Below, piece by piece: positions 24,441 through 33,735 of a DNA stretch of 64,000 nucleotides. The DNA is from Bradyrhizobium sediminis (GTDB taxonomy: Bacteria > Pseudomonadota > Alphaproteobacteria > Rhizobiales > Xanthobacteraceae): NCBI RefSeq assembly GCF_018736105.1, contig NZ_CP076135.1:682001-746000 (forward strand). The letters run 5' to 3'. Below the pieces are notes generated by a model, which was not told where the DNA came from, did not search any database, and was given only the letters and a program-made list of their open reading frames with translations. A program made the translations under genes and the position numbers. Position 1 is the first letter of the stretch, and each line of letters starts with the position of its first letter.

Positions 24441-25384
24441 CCATTTCGCTCAACGCCCGCAACGTGGTGGTGACGCTGGCGGTTGCCGGCCTGTTGCTGC
24501 TGCCGCTCTATACCTCGCTCAGCGGCAACGTCTTCGCGCTGACGCTGTTCACCCGCATCGTGATCTACGCGCTGGCCGCGGCAAGCCTCAATCTCATCAT
24601 GGGCTATGGCGGCATGATGAGCTTCGGGCATGCCGCCTATCTCGGCATCGGCGGCTACGCGGTCGGCATTCTCGCCCATGAAGGTATCGGCTCCGGCTTC
24701 ATCCAGTGGCCGGTGGCGCTATTGGCATCGGCGCTGTTCGCGCTGGTGATCGGTGCGCTTTCGTTGCGCACCCGCGGCGTCTATTTCATCATGATCACGC
24801 TGGCGTTCGCGCAGATGGCCTATTACGTCGCCTCCGGGCTCGCCCGCTACGGCGGTGACGACGGCTTGACGATCTACAAGCGCAGCGATTTCGGCGGCCT
24901 CATCAACCTGTCGGACCGCGTGCAGTTCTATTATCTCTGCGTCGGCTGCCTGTTCGGCGGCATCTACCTGATCTGGCGCATCGTCAATTCGCGCTTCGGC
25001 CTCGTGGTGCAGGGCCTGCGCTCCAACGAGCGGCGCATGCAGGCGATCGGCTTTTCCGTGAACCGCTACCGGCTGGTCTGTTTCGTGATCTCGGGCACCA
25101 TCTGCGGCCTCGCCGGCGCGCTGCTCGCCAACAACACCGATTTCGTCAGCCCGGCGGCGATGTACTGGACCCGCTCCGGCGACCTCATGGTCATGGTGGT
25201 GCTCGGCGGCATGGGCTCGCTGTTCGGCCCGGTGCTGGGCACGATCGTGTTTCTGATGCTGGAGGAATTCCTGTCGCAGATCACGGAATACTGGGCGCTG
25301 ATCATGGGTCCGCTGCTGCTCCTGATTGTGCTGTTCGGACGCGGCGGCATCGACGGGCTGCTCGGGAGGCTGCGCCGTGGCTGA
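24437..25384 (+). CDS. livM: HAAT ABC transporter permease (LivM family)
   Basis: Inner-membrane permease of 315 aa, partner of LivH. It contains the LivM signatures LNLIMGYGGMMSFGHAAYLGIG (about residues 50-71) and a long loop with GLRSNERRMQAIGFSVNRYRL (about 193-213). The open frame runs far upstream through livH, but ATG 24437, overlapping the livH stop, gives the family length. The end overlaps the livG start by 8 nt. Confidence 0.92.
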   Translation: MTISLNARNVVVTLAVAGLLLLPLYTSLSGNVFALTLFTRIVIYALAAASLNLIMGYGGMMSFGHAAYLGIGGYAVGILAHEGIGSGFIQWPVALLASALFALVIGALSLRTRGVYFIMITLAFAQMAYYVASGLARYGGDDGLTIYKRSDFGGLINLSDRVQFYYLCVGCLFGGIYLIWRIVNSRFGLVVQGLRSNERRMQAIGFSVNRYRLVCFVISGTICGLAGALLANNTDFVSPAAMYWTRSGDLMVMVVLGGMGSLFGPVLGTIVFLMLEEFLSQITEYWALIMGPLLLLIVLFGRGGIDGLLGRLRRG

Positions 25385-26136
25385 ACCTCTGCTGCACGTC
25401 GAAAACCTGGTCCGCCGGTTCGGCGGCGTGATCGCGACCGACAACGTCACGCTCGAGGTCAGAAGCGGCGAACTGCACGCCATCATCGGCCCGAACGGCG
25501 CCGGCAAGACCACGCTGATCAGCCAGCTCACCGGGCAGTTGCTGCCGCATTCCGGCGCCATCCGCTTTGCCGGCCAGGACATCACCTGGCTGCCGGCCTA
25601 CCGCCGCAGCCGGCTCGGGCTGGCGCGCTCGTTCCAGATCACCTCGCTGCTGCCCGACTTCACCGCCGCGGACAATGTCGCGCTGGCGGCGCAGGCGCAT
25701 GCCGGGCACTCCTTCCGCTTCTGGGGCAATGCCCGCAAGGAGCCGCAGCTCCGCGAGGCCGCGCGCGCCGCACTGGAGCGGGTGGGGCTCAGTCACCGCG
25801 CCGACACCGTGGTATCGGAATTGAGCCATGGCGAGCAGCGCGAGCTCGAACTCGCGGTCGCGCTCGCCACCAAGCCGCAACTGCTGCTGCTCGACGAGCC
25901 GATGGCCGGCCTCGGCCCCACCGAATCCGCGCGCATGGTGAAGCTGCTGCAGGAATTGCGGCGCGAAGTCGCCATCGTGCTGGTCGAGCATGACATGGAC
26001 GCGGTGTTCGCGCTGGCCGACCGCATCAGCGTGCTGGTGTACGGCCGCGTCATCGCCTCCGACGTGCCGGCCGCGATTCGCAAGCATGAAGAGGTCAAGC
26101 GCGCCTATCTCGGCGATCAGCATGTGGTGACCCGCC

Positions 26137-26144
<8 letters not shown>
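25377..26144 (+). CDS. livG: HAAT ABC transporter ATP-binding protein (LivG family)
   Basis: ATPase subunit of 255 aa with Walker A GPNGAGKT, signature LSHGEQRELELAVAL and Walker B LLLLDEPMAGLG. It has the LivG-type insert between Walker A and the signature (about residues 85-150). I choose GTG 25377: it overlaps livM by 8 nt, lies 7 nt after GGGAGG, and starts the protein at AEPLLHVENLVRRFGG as in relatives. It energises the LivHM pair together with LivF. Its end overlaps livF by 8 nt. Confidence 0.9.
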
Positions 26145-26856
<712 letters not shown>

Positions 26857-26864
26857 CTTTTCCG

Positions 26865-26887
26865 TCATGGCCGGGCTTGACCCGGCC
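26865..26887. repeat. ATGGCCGGG palindromic intergenic repeat
   Basis: ATGGCCGGG (26865-26873) and CCCGGCCAT (26879-26887) form a perfect 9-bp hairpin just after livF. It is the same family as the element embedded in frame in the Dpp ATPase gene at 7079-7137. Confidence 0.8.
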
Positions 26888-26923
26888 ATCCACGCCTTGT
26901 TCGCAACGGCGTCGCTAGGCAGA

Positions 26924-28066
26924 TTACTTGAATTCGTCCGCAGCTCGCGCAATTTTCGCAGAGAGTTCCTTGATGCCTGCGATTATCGCATCCAACTCCT
27001 TCGCCCGCGAATACAGGTTCTTGCCCCGCGACACATGGGGGTTGAGCCCGCCTTGACCATTGATACCGTTCAAATTGTTATTGCACCGTGCATACGCCGA
27101 TTCATCTCCGTCGTGGAGGTTTGAGTTACCTTCACTGGGAATGAGTGGCCATCCCCTCGGATTCTCAGCATCACTGATTTGTTGCTGGGGACTCCATTGA
27201 AGCCCGGCGTCAAAGCTTCCGGCCTGCGTAGCATACCAATTATAGTACACTGTTCGACGCTCCCGGTCGCCAGGTCCAGGGCGGTCTCCCGGGTCGCGGC
27301 CAGCGAAGACCATTGCGCTTCTAGTGTAGTAGCCAAGAAACACCTGTCTGGGGTAGCCATCGACAACTGCACGAGCTTGGTTGGCATCGTTGACCATCCT
27401 GTCCCTGGCAGCGGCTGCTGAACCGGCGTTTTTCGGGTCAATCACAAAAGCCAGCCAATTCGTGATCTTGGTTGCGAAGTCCTTCACCTTGGCTTTTGAC
27501 GAGCGCAAGACGATGCACATTGAAATATACGATAGGCTTGCGGTGCAAACCGCGAAATATCCAGGGAAGTCGTAACCGCGCAAATCGTAAGCATTGGACA
27601 GTTGCTTACCTGCAATTGCCTCGACCGCCTTGTACTCAGCACTGTTTTTGTCCAAGCGCCGTATTTGATCGTCTGATAGGCCCGCCAGTGCGTGAGTAAA
27701 CTCATCCATTGCTGTTGCAACGGAAATTGTAATTCGCTTGCGGAAAGCATCATCCAGCGCGACAGGGATATAGTCTCGCAGGGCTTGAAGCTCCTTGAGG
27801 ATGTTCTCGACGCCTCGGATAATTTCTTCCAGAGGTTTGATAACATTAAGTTCCGCGCTATCCTTCGAAAATGCCCTGATGAGTCCAACGATCGCAGCAG
27901 CGGCCTTCAGCAGAAGGATAATGGTGCTGACAGGTTCGGCATACAAACGAACGCCGCCTTCTTCGAAGGCGACCTTGTCAAGCTCGACGGAAAGAGCTTT
28001 GGGAATTACAAGCGCTTCTGCTTCTTCTGCTTGAATACTGTCGCTCATTTCTATTCTTTGCTCCAT
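26924..28066 (-). CDS. Unrecognised low-GC protein with a hydrophobic helix and helical N-terminal half
   Basis: A protein of 380 aa (374 if ATG 28048 is used, which has GGAG 12 nt upstream). I do not recognise a family. Residues about 45-65 (VSTIILLLKAAAAIVGLIRAF) form a hydrophobic, possibly membrane-inserting helix. Residues 70-170 look like long amphipathic helices. A second apolar stretch is YFAVCTASLSYISMCIVL (about 170-187). The C-terminal part is polar, rich in Asn/Gly/Asp, and ends in a helix. Base composition is visibly more AT-rich than the neighbours and codon use is mixed, suggesting transfer. It has no partner gene and stands between livF and the glutamine-synthetase-like gene. 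Confidence 0.7.
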   Translation of the reverse strand: MEQRIEMSDSIQAEEAEALVIPKALSVELDKVAFEEGGVRLYAEPVSTIILLLKAAAAIVGLIRAFSKDSAELNVIKPLEEIIRGVENILKELQALRDYIPVALDDAFRKRITISVATAMDEFTHALAGLSDDQIRRLDKNSAEYKAVEAIAGKQLSNAYDLRGYDFPGYFAVCTASLSYISMCIVLRSSKAKVKDFATKITNWLAFVIDPKNAGSAAAARDRMVNDANQARAVVDGYPRQVFLGYYTRSAMVFAGRDPGDRPGPGDRERRTVYYNWYATQAGSFDAGLQWSPQQQISDAENPRGWPLIPSEGNSNLHDGDESAYARCNNNLNGINGQGGLNPHVSRGKNLYSRAKELDAIIAGIKELSAKIARAADEFK

Positions 28067-28215
28067 AAAACGCTTGGGGAATGATCGCTTAGGTAGAATT
28101 CTGGCAATCTACAAGAAGCGGCCATTTGAGCGCAATAGCAACAAAGGGAGGTAGTCGGTCCGACTACAGCGTGAAAGCGGCGCTGGAGTTCATGCCCGAC
28201 CTTGAGCTTCGTTTC

Positions 28216-29652
28216 TCAAAACATCTCGAAATATTCGCGCTGCTCCCAGTCCGACACTTCCGCCTGGAAGCGCTCGATCTCGGCGTTCTTGATGTGGACG
28301 TAGTAGTCGACGAATTCCGCACCCAGCGCGTCGCGGAAGAACGGATCGTCCTTCAGCGCGAACACCGCTTCGCGCAGCGTCTTCGGCAGCAGTTCGGCCT
28401 TGGTCTCGTAGGGCGTATCCGCCGACGGGCCGGGATCGAGCTTGCGGTCGACGCCGTCGAGGCCTGAGAGAATCTGCGAGGCCATGTAGAGATAGGGATT
28501 GGCGGCGGGCTCGCCGATGCGGTTCTCCAGCCGGGTAGCGGCATCGCCCGCGCCGCCGAGCACGCGGATCATGACGCCGCGGTTGTCGCGTCCCCAGATC
28601 GCGCGATCCGGCGCCAGCGAATAGGAACGGTAGCGCTTGTAGCCGTTGATGGTCGGCGTCGTGAACACCGTCGAGGCGCGGGCGTGCTGCAGCAGCCCTG
28701 CAAGATAGGCGCGGCCGAACGGGCTCAGCGCCTCGCCGCCGTCCTTGGCCATGAAGGCGTTCTCGCCGCCCGCGCGCGACACCAGCGACTGATGCAGATG
28801 CCAGCCGGAGGCGAACACGTTCGGCAGTCTCGGCCGGCACATGAAGGTGGCGTGGTAGCCGTGGCGGCGGGCGATCTGCTTCACGGCGCTGCGGAACAGC
28901 ACCATGTTGTCGGCGGGCTCGAGCCCGGCTTTGGGCGCAAAGGTGAATTCGCACTGGCTCGGGCCGAACTCGACCTCGACCGAGCGCAGCGGCAGGCCGA
29001 GCGCCAGCACGTCGCGCCGGATGATTTCGAGCACCGGCTCCATCTGGTCGTAGCGCTGCTCGGTGAGATATTGGTAGCCGTGCGACAGCAGGCTTACATC
29101 GGGCGGCGTGCCCGGCTGGCCGGCATGCTCCGGCGACATTTTCGAATCTTCGAGCTTGAAGATGTGGAATTCGACTTCGAGCCCGGCGACGAAGTCGTAG
29201 CCGCGTTTGCCGAGCCCGTCGAGAACCGACCGGTACAGGTTCCGCGTCGCGAACGGCACCGGGCGACCGTCGGCGAAATGGAGATCGCACATCAGCCATC
29301 CCGTGCCCGGAGCCCACGGCAGCGCGCGGAAGGTGGTGGGATCGGCTACCATCAGCACGTCGGCGGCGCCTTCCATCTCCTTCATGCCGAAGCCGCCGCC
29401 GGACGTGAACACCGGAAACACCGTGCGGTGCGAGGTGTCCTTGGCGAGCATGGTGGTGGTGATCGAGCAGCCGCTCTCCAGCGAGGCCAGCGCCTCGCCG
29501 GCGACCAGCGTCTTGCCCCTGAGAATGCCGTGCTGGTCGGGGAACGACAGCCGGATCACCTCCAGCTTCTGCTCCTCGACGATTCGGCGCAGGCGGCTTG
29601 CCGCCTCCTTCTGCTCTTTCGACCAGAGCCCGTGACTACAGACAAAACTCAA
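28216..29652 (-). CDS. Glutamine synthetase-family protein (PuuA/GlnA-like ligase)
   Basis: A 478-aa protein of the glutamine synthetase superfamily. It has the beta-grasp-like N-terminal domain (LEVIRLSFPDQHGILRGKTL) and a catalytic domain with FVAGLEVEFHIF (metal site), PSQCEFTFAPK, the SGWHLHQSL motif containing the conserved His, and ENRIGEPAANPYLYMA near the C-terminus. The GlnA adenylylation loop is absent, so it is more likely a gamma-glutamyl-amine/amide ligase or another non-canonical GS. It precedes no partner and is separated from the Rieske oxygenase gene by a repeat; a role in amino-aromatic or amine catabolism is possible but not shown. Confidence 0.85.
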   Translation of the reverse strand: MSFVCSHGLWSKEQKEAASRLRRIVEEQKLEVIRLSFPDQHGILRGKTLVAGEALASLESGCSITTTMLAKDTSHRTVFPVFTSGGGFGMKEMEGAADVLMVADPTTFRALPWAPGTGWLMCDLHFADGRPVPFATRNLYRSVLDGLGKRGYDFVAGLEVEFHIFKLEDSKMSPEHAGQPGTPPDVSLLSHGYQYLTEQRYDQMEPVLEIIRRDVLALGLPLRSVEVEFGPSQCEFTFAPKAGLEPADNMVLFRSAVKQIARRHGYHATFMCRPRLPNVFASGWHLHQSLVSRAGGENAFMAKDGGEALSPFGRAYLAGLLQHARASTVFTTPTINGYKRYRSYSLAPDRAIWGRDNRGVMIRVLGGAGDAATRLENRIGEPAANPYLYMASQILSGLDGVDRKLDPGPSADTPYETKAELLPKTLREAVFALKDDPFFRDALGAEFVDYYVHIKNAEIERFQAEVSDWEQREYFEMF

Positions 29653-29675
29653 CGCGTCCCCCCAGTCCTCGTTCT

Positions 29676-29800
29676 TTCATTCCGGGCGATGCGCCAGCAT
29701 CGAACCTCAGATGTGCAATTGCACATCGGAGAATCTCGAGATTCTCAGGTGCGCAACTGCGCACCATAGTTCGGCTCTGCGAGCCGCCCCGGAATGACGG
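29676..29800. repeat. Intergenic palindromic repeat (CATTCCGG...CCGGAATG family)
   Basis: The element begins TCATTCCGGGCGATGCG and ends GCCCCGGAATGACGG, with internal dyads GTGCAATTGCAC, GAATCTCGAGATTC and GTGCGCAACTGCGCAC. I recognise this as a repeated Bradyrhizobium intergenic unit. It fills most of the gap between two minus-strand genes. Confidence 0.75.
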
Positions 29801-29811
29801 TGCCAGAATTG

Positions 29812-31167
29812 TCAAACCGCCTTCAGATGGCGAATCTTTTCGGCAATCTCGCTCGGCACCGGCGCTGCCCATGGCGCGCTGCGGCGGCGCTTGACGTCGA
29901 CCTCCATCCAGAAGGTTTCCCAGCCCCGCGTCGGCCCGATGCCGTCCATGGTGGCGGGACCCTGGATGCTGCGCGCGCGGCCGGCGTCGAGGAACAGCAT
30001 CGGCTGGCCGCCGCCGGTGACCGTCTCGATCTGCTGCCGCAGCAGCCGGCGATACTGCACGATCGCCTTGTCGGCCTGGCCGAGATGTTCCCTGGTGCGG
30101 TCCTGGATCGCGCCCATCGATTCCACCGCCCACTGGTCGTGCACGTTGATGTCGTTGCCCATGCCGGTGTAGGTCGCCGTCAGCTGTTCCTGCGGATCGA
30201 AGCCGTAATCGTTGGTCTTGTTCTTGCGCGACTTGTAGTCGGGCAATTCGTAGAGTTCGAGGCGCTGGTCGCGCATCTTGTTCTTGTCGACCGGCGTCGA
30301 ATAGGAGGTGAAGACCGCGTACCAGTAGCAGTTTTCGTCGTCGACCGGCACGTGCCACTGCGTGATCGTCATCTCGGTGCTCATCGGTATGACGAAGCCG
30401 TGCGGGAACAGCTGGTTGGTGACGCGGACATGGGTGCGCTCGTCGTCGATCTCGCGCAGCGTGATCAGGCGAAGTCCATATTCGGTGTGTTCGACATTGA
30501 TGATGGGGCGGTCGTATTCGCGCAGGATCTTGGTCATCGGCAGGTCGCTGCCGGCGGAAGCGCCGCGGAACTGCTTGCCATAGGCGGTCGAGGTGTCCTC
30601 GTCCTCGAAGAAGCGGTGCAGGAAGGAAGCATGCGACGGGTCGATGCCGACTTCGAGCGCCTGCAGCCAGTTGCAGTTGATGTGGCCCTTGAATGCAAAG
30701 GTGTGGCTGTCCGGCGCGACGAAGCAGTCGATCTCGGGAAAGGCCGGCGGCTCGCCTTCGCCGAGCCAGGCCCAGAGGATGCCGCTTCTTTCGACCACCG
30801 GATAGGCGCGCTGCCGGATGCCCTTGCACAGCTGCGAATCCTTGGGTTCGGCCGGCGTCTCGAGGCATTGGCCCGACGCGTCGAACAGCCAGCCATGGAA
30901 GGCGCAGCGCAGGCCGCCGTTTTCCAGCCGGCCGAAGGCGAGGTCGGCGCCGCGATGCGCGCACTGCCGGTCGACCAGGCCGTAACGGCCCTCTTCGTCG
31001 CGGAACAGCACGAGGTCCTCGCCGAGCAATTTGACCGGTCGCACCGGGCGCGGTCCCTGCAGCTCGTCGACCAGCGCGGCCGGCTGCCAGTACATCCGCA
31101 TCAGTTTCCCGCACGGGTCCTTCGGTCCCGTCCGCGTGATCAGGTCGTTCTGCTCCTGGCTCATCAT
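29812..31167 (-). CDS. Rieske non-heme iron oxygenase, large subunit (phthalate dioxygenase-like)
   Basis: Ring-hydroxylating oxygenase subunit of 451 aa. The Rieske [2Fe-2S] site is Cys69-x-His71 ... Cys88-x2-His91 (QCAHRGADL, LRCAFHGWLFD). The mononuclear iron site is GIDPSHASFLH, with His179 and His184. The layout matches the phthalate 4,5-dioxygenase/phenoxybenzoate group, which uses a separate reductase; none is adjacent. The substrate is unknown. It is divergent from an IclR regulator, which presumably controls it, and the shared upstream DNA has an imperfect dyad. Start M1 or M2 cannot be separated. Confidence 0.87.
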   Translation of the reverse strand: MMSQEQNDLITRTGPKDPCGKLMRMYWQPAALVDELQGPRPVRPVKLLGEDLVLFRDEEGRYGLVDRQCAHRGADLAFGRLENGGLRCAFHGWLFDASGQCLETPAEPKDSQLCKGIRQRAYPVVERSGILWAWLGEGEPPAFPEIDCFVAPDSHTFAFKGHINCNWLQALEVGIDPSHASFLHRFFEDEDTSTAYGKQFRGASAGSDLPMTKILREYDRPIINVEHTEYGLRLITLREIDDERTHVRVTNQLFPHGFVIPMSTEMTITQWHVPVDDENCYWYAVFTSYSTPVDKNKMRDQRLELYELPDYKSRKNKTNDYGFDPQEQLTATYTGMGNDINVHDQWAVESMGAIQDRTREHLGQADKAIVQYRRLLRQQIETVTGGGQPMLFLDAGRARSIQGPATMDGIGPTRGWETFWMEVDVKRRRSAPWAAPVPSEIAEKIRHLKAV

Positions 31168-31198
31168 GGCGGCATAAATCCTCTTGTCGCGCGATTTG

Positions 31199-31223
31199 TT
31201 CGTCTATTGAACTAATGGGCGAA
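31199..31223. promoter_or_regulatory. Candidate IclR operator between the Rieske and iclR genes
   Basis: TTCGTCTATT (31199-31208), 5-nt spacer, AATGGGCGAA (31214-31223) is an inverted repeat matching at 8 of 10 positions. It lies in the divergent promoter region, AT-rich compared with its flanks. Assignment to the adjacent regulator is inference. Confidence 0.5.
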
Positions 31224-31285
31224 TTATGACATGCATTGGGAAAGCGGCAAGCACAATCTTTCAACGACGTCGGCGGAACGCTCCA

Positions 31286-32071
31286 ATGCCAAAGCCAAAG
31301 CGCGGGGATCGCGAAGCGCGCGCCACCGATTTCGTCGAGAGCCTCGACCGCGGCCTGCGCCTGCTGCAGAAGTTCGGCGCCGTCAGCGGCCCGGCGACGC
31401 TCAGCGATCTGGCGCGCGCCGCCGAACTGCCGCGCGCCACCGCGCGCCGCATCCTGTTCACGCTCGAGCGCGGCGGTTTCGTCGCGACCGACGGCAAGCT
31501 GTTCAGCCTCACCCCGCACGTCCTGACGCTGGCGACGTCCTATCTGCGTTCGAGCCAGGTGGTGGCGGTGCTGCAGCCGGTGCTCGACCGGATCGCGACG
31601 GCCGCGCAGGAGATCAGTTCGCTGGCGGTGCTGGACGGCGAGGAGGTCGTGTTCATCGCCCGCGGCAGCCCGGCGCGGGTGTTCTCGACCGGCCTCGACA
31701 TCGGCTATCGCCTGCCGGCGTTTTGCACCTCGGTCGGCCGCGCCATGCTCGGCCAGTTCGACGATGCCGAGCTCGCGACGAGGCTGGCGAAGATGCGCCG
31801 CGAGCCGATGACCGCGCACACGGTGACGGATCCGGAACGGCTGCTCGCCGCCATCGTCGCCGACCGCGAAAAGGGCTATTCGCTGGTCGACCGCGAGGCC
31901 GAGCCGGGGTTTCGCTCGATCTCGGTGCCGATCCGCCGTTACGACGGCGCCATCATCGCCGCGATCAATATGGGCGCCCATGTCGATCGCGTCTCCACCT
32001 CCGAAATGATCGATCGCTTTCTGCCGCTGCTTCGCGAGGGCGCGGACTCGGTAAAATCCATGCTGCTGTGA
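31286..32071 (+). CDS. IclR-family transcriptional regulator
   Basis: Regulator of 261 aa with an N-terminal winged helix (about residues 15-75: VESLDRGLRLLQKF, then LSDLARAAELPRATARRILFTL) and a C-terminal effector domain with GYRLPAFCTSVGRAML and GYSLVDREAEPGFRSISVP, the PcaR/PobR-like signature. Such regulators control aromatic-acid pathways. It is divergent from the Rieske oxygenase and 44 nt upstream of an isomerase gene. The frame extends to 31226, but ATG 31286 gives a typical N-terminus. Confidence 0.9.
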   Translation: MPKPKRGDREARATDFVESLDRGLRLLQKFGAVSGPATLSDLARAAELPRATARRILFTLERGGFVATDGKLFSLTPHVLTLATSYLRSSQVVAVLQPVLDRIATAAQEISSLAVLDGEEVVFIARGSPARVFSTGLDIGYRLPAFCTSVGRAMLGQFDDAELATRLAKMRREPMTAHTVTDPERLLAAIVADREKGYSLVDREAEPGFRSISVPIRRYDGAIIAAINMGAHVDRVSTSEMIDRFLPLLREGADSVKSMLL

Positions 32072-32114
32072 TCCTGTCCGGATCCAGTTCGTCTCCACCA
32101 TCGGTTTGGAACAG

Positions 32115-32459
32115 ATGCCCCATATCGTCGTCGAATATTCCGCCGATGCCGGCTTCGACATCACCGGTTTGATGCAGGCCTTGCACAACGCCGCCGCATC
32201 GACCGGCGTGATGCAGGCGGCGGATATCAAGGTCCGCGCGCTGCCCTATGCGGATTATCTGGTGGCGGGCAAACGGGACAGCTTCTGCCACGTCTTTGTC
32301 TATCTGCTCGAGGGCCGCACGCCCCAGCAGAAGCTGACCCTGAGCGAGACGCTGCGCACCGCGATGGCGACCTTGCTGCCGGACGCGAAAAGCCTCAGCG
32401 TCGATATCCGCGACATGGACGCATCGGCCTACAAGAAGCGGCTGAACATGGACCTCTAA
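32115..32459 (+). CDS. 5-carboxymethyl-2-hydroxymuconate isomerase-like protein (tautomerase superfamily)
   Basis: A 114-aa protein of the CHMI (HpcD) family in the tautomerase superfamily. The N-terminus MPHIVVEYS places Pro2, the catalytic base after Met removal, correctly, which fixes ATG 32115. Further landmarks are VRALPYADYLVAG and HVFVYLLEGRTPQQK. CHMI isomerises the ring-cleavage product of homoprotocatechuate, but none of the other pathway genes is nearby, so the actual substrate may be another muconate-type product from the Rieske oxygenase route. It probably forms an operon with the iclR gene. Confidence 0.82.
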   Translation: MPHIVVEYSADAGFDITGLMQALHNAAASTGVMQAADIKVRALPYADYLVAGKRDSFCHVFVYLLEGRTPQQKLTLSETLRTAMATLLPDAKSLSVDIRDMDASAYKKRLNMDL

Positions 32460-32598
32460 GCGGAACGAGCGCCGCGCTGACGGCGTGCGCCGGATCGTTG
32501 AGCGCCGAGCCGCTGACGGTGCCGAATTTCTGCAGCAGCGCTTTGGCCACCGTCAGTTTGACGGCCGCGGGCGCGCCATGGAGGAACAGCAGCTTCAT
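32460..32598 (-). pseudogene. Possible remnant of a small P-loop NTPase gene
   Basis: On the minus strand MKLLFLHGAPAAVKLTVAKA followed by LLQKFGTV looks like the N-terminus of small AAA/shikimate-kinase-like ATPases, which read GxPAxGKLTVA at this point. The P-loop glycine is replaced by Val and after about 25 residues the resemblance ends, so this appears to be a decayed fragment. It fills the gap between the isomerase and boxR. Low certainty: no alignment could be run. Confidence 0.35.
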
Positions 32599-32676
32599 GG
32601 CCGATCGATATCGCGAATGACGCAAGAGCGCGAGGTGCGGAGAGCGGGAATTCTGCGCCGCAACCGGAGCGCGAAG

Positions 32677-33576
32677 CTACCCCCGCGCGAACCTTCGCGC
32701 TTCGTTCTGCAGCACCGGCGATACCGCGTCGATCAGGCGCGCGGCTGCGGCATCGACGGACAGCCCGGCGGTATCGACCACGGCGTTGGCGCGCGCATAG
32801 AGCGGCTCGCGGCTGAGCAAAATGGTGCGCAGTTCGGCCATTGCCGAGCGGTCGTCGGCCATCGGGCGCAGGTCGCCCTGGCCGCGCACCCGCGTCATGT
32901 GTTCTTCCGGCTCGGCCTTCAGCCAGATCGTGTAGAACGACTGCAGGATCAGGTCGAAGGTCAGGGGCTCGGAGACGATGCCGCCGCCGGTCGCCAGCAC
33001 CATCAGCTCCTTGCGCGCCAGCAACTGGTTCAGCGCGGTCTGCTCCATCCGGCGAAAACCTTCCTGGCCGTAGAGCGCGATGATCTCGGCGACCGACAAT
33101 CCGTTCTGCCGCTCGATCTCCTTGTTCAACTCGACGAAGCTCCAGCCGATCTTCTTCGCCAGCATCCTGCCGAGGGTGGACTTGCCGGCGCCGCGCAGCC
33201 CGATCAGCGCGATGCCGGAAAACGACGCGCGCTGCGCCGAGGCGCCGCCCGCGTGGCCGGCGAGAATTTCCCTGGCCTGCGCGACCTGGTTCGGCGTCGC
33301 CTTGCGCAGGAGGTCGCGGATCACCGGCCAGTCCGGCGCCGGTTCGTCCGCGGGAATGAGATCCTCTAGATGCGCGCCCATCGCATCCGACACCCGGCGC
33401 AACAACACGATCGAGACGTTGCCCTTGCCGCTTTCGAGCTGGGCGATATAGCGTTCGGAAATGCCGGAGACTTTGGCCAGCACCTTTCGCGACATGCCGC
33501 GAAGCGCGCGCATGGTGCGGACACGCTGGCCCAGCTGTTCGAGAAAGCCGGTTTCGGGATCGAGATTTTCGGTCAT
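32677..33576 (-). CDS. boxR: BoxR/BzdR-family regulator of benzoate degradation
   Basis: A 299-aa regulator made of an N-terminal XRE-type HTH (about residues 14-75, LAKVSGISERYIAQLESGKGN) joined to a shikimate-kinase-like domain (about 118-299) with P-loop GLRGAGKS (126-133). This fusion is specific to BzdR/BoxR, which repress benzoyl-CoA pathways and are released by benzoyl-CoA. It is divergent from bclA, with operator-like TGCA repeats between. ATG 33576 is chosen; ATGs at 33621 and 33651 would add an N-terminal extension and overlap the operator region, and no clear Shine-Dalgarno separates them. Confidence 0.9.
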   Translation of the reverse strand: MTENLDPETGFLEQLGQRVRTMRALRGMSRKVLAKVSGISERYIAQLESGKGNVSIVLLRRVSDAMGAHLEDLIPADEPAPDWPVIRDLLRKATPNQVAQAREILAGHAGGASAQRASFSGIALIGLRGAGKSTLGRMLAKKIGWSFVELNKEIERQNGLSVAEIIALYGQEGFRRMEQTALNQLLARKELMVLATGGGIVSEPLTFDLILQSFYTIWLKAEPEEHMTRVRGQGDLRPMADDRSAMAELRTILLSREPLYARANAVVDTAGLSVDAAAARLIDAVSPVLQNEARRFARG

Positions 33577-33646
33577 GTCCCCGTTCGAATCGGGCAGCGA
33601 ATGCGCCGCTGTTGGAAACATAATGCCGACAAGGATTGACAGCAAG

Positions 33647-33679
33647 CGCATCTGCCTGCATTTATATGAATTATAATTC
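33647..33679. promoter_or_regulatory. bclA/boxR operator-promoter region
   Basis: CGCA-N6-TGCA-N6-TGAA (33647-33670) forms two near-matches to the BzdR/BoxR operator TGCA-N6-TGCA, sharing the middle TGCA (33657-33660). GAATTATAATTC (33668-33679) is a perfect 12-bp palindrome containing TATAAT. TTGACA is at 33636-33641. The layout fits repression of bclA, and autoregulation, by BoxR. Confidence 0.6.
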
Positions 33680-33735
33680 TTAAAATCCTGAGGGGGAGAA
33701 GACGTCGTGACAGGCTTAGGGCTCAGGAGCGCGGC

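Noticed and set aside
26860..28180. Mobile element or genomic island around the low-GC orphan gene
   Set aside because: No transposase, integrase, tRNA target or flanking direct repeats were found; only one gene differs in composition.
29636..32230. 864-codon minus-strand frame spanning the Rieske gene, the iclR region and intergenic repeats
   Set aside because: It is a shifted frame running through an established gene, a repeat and antisense to iclR; no domain is visible.
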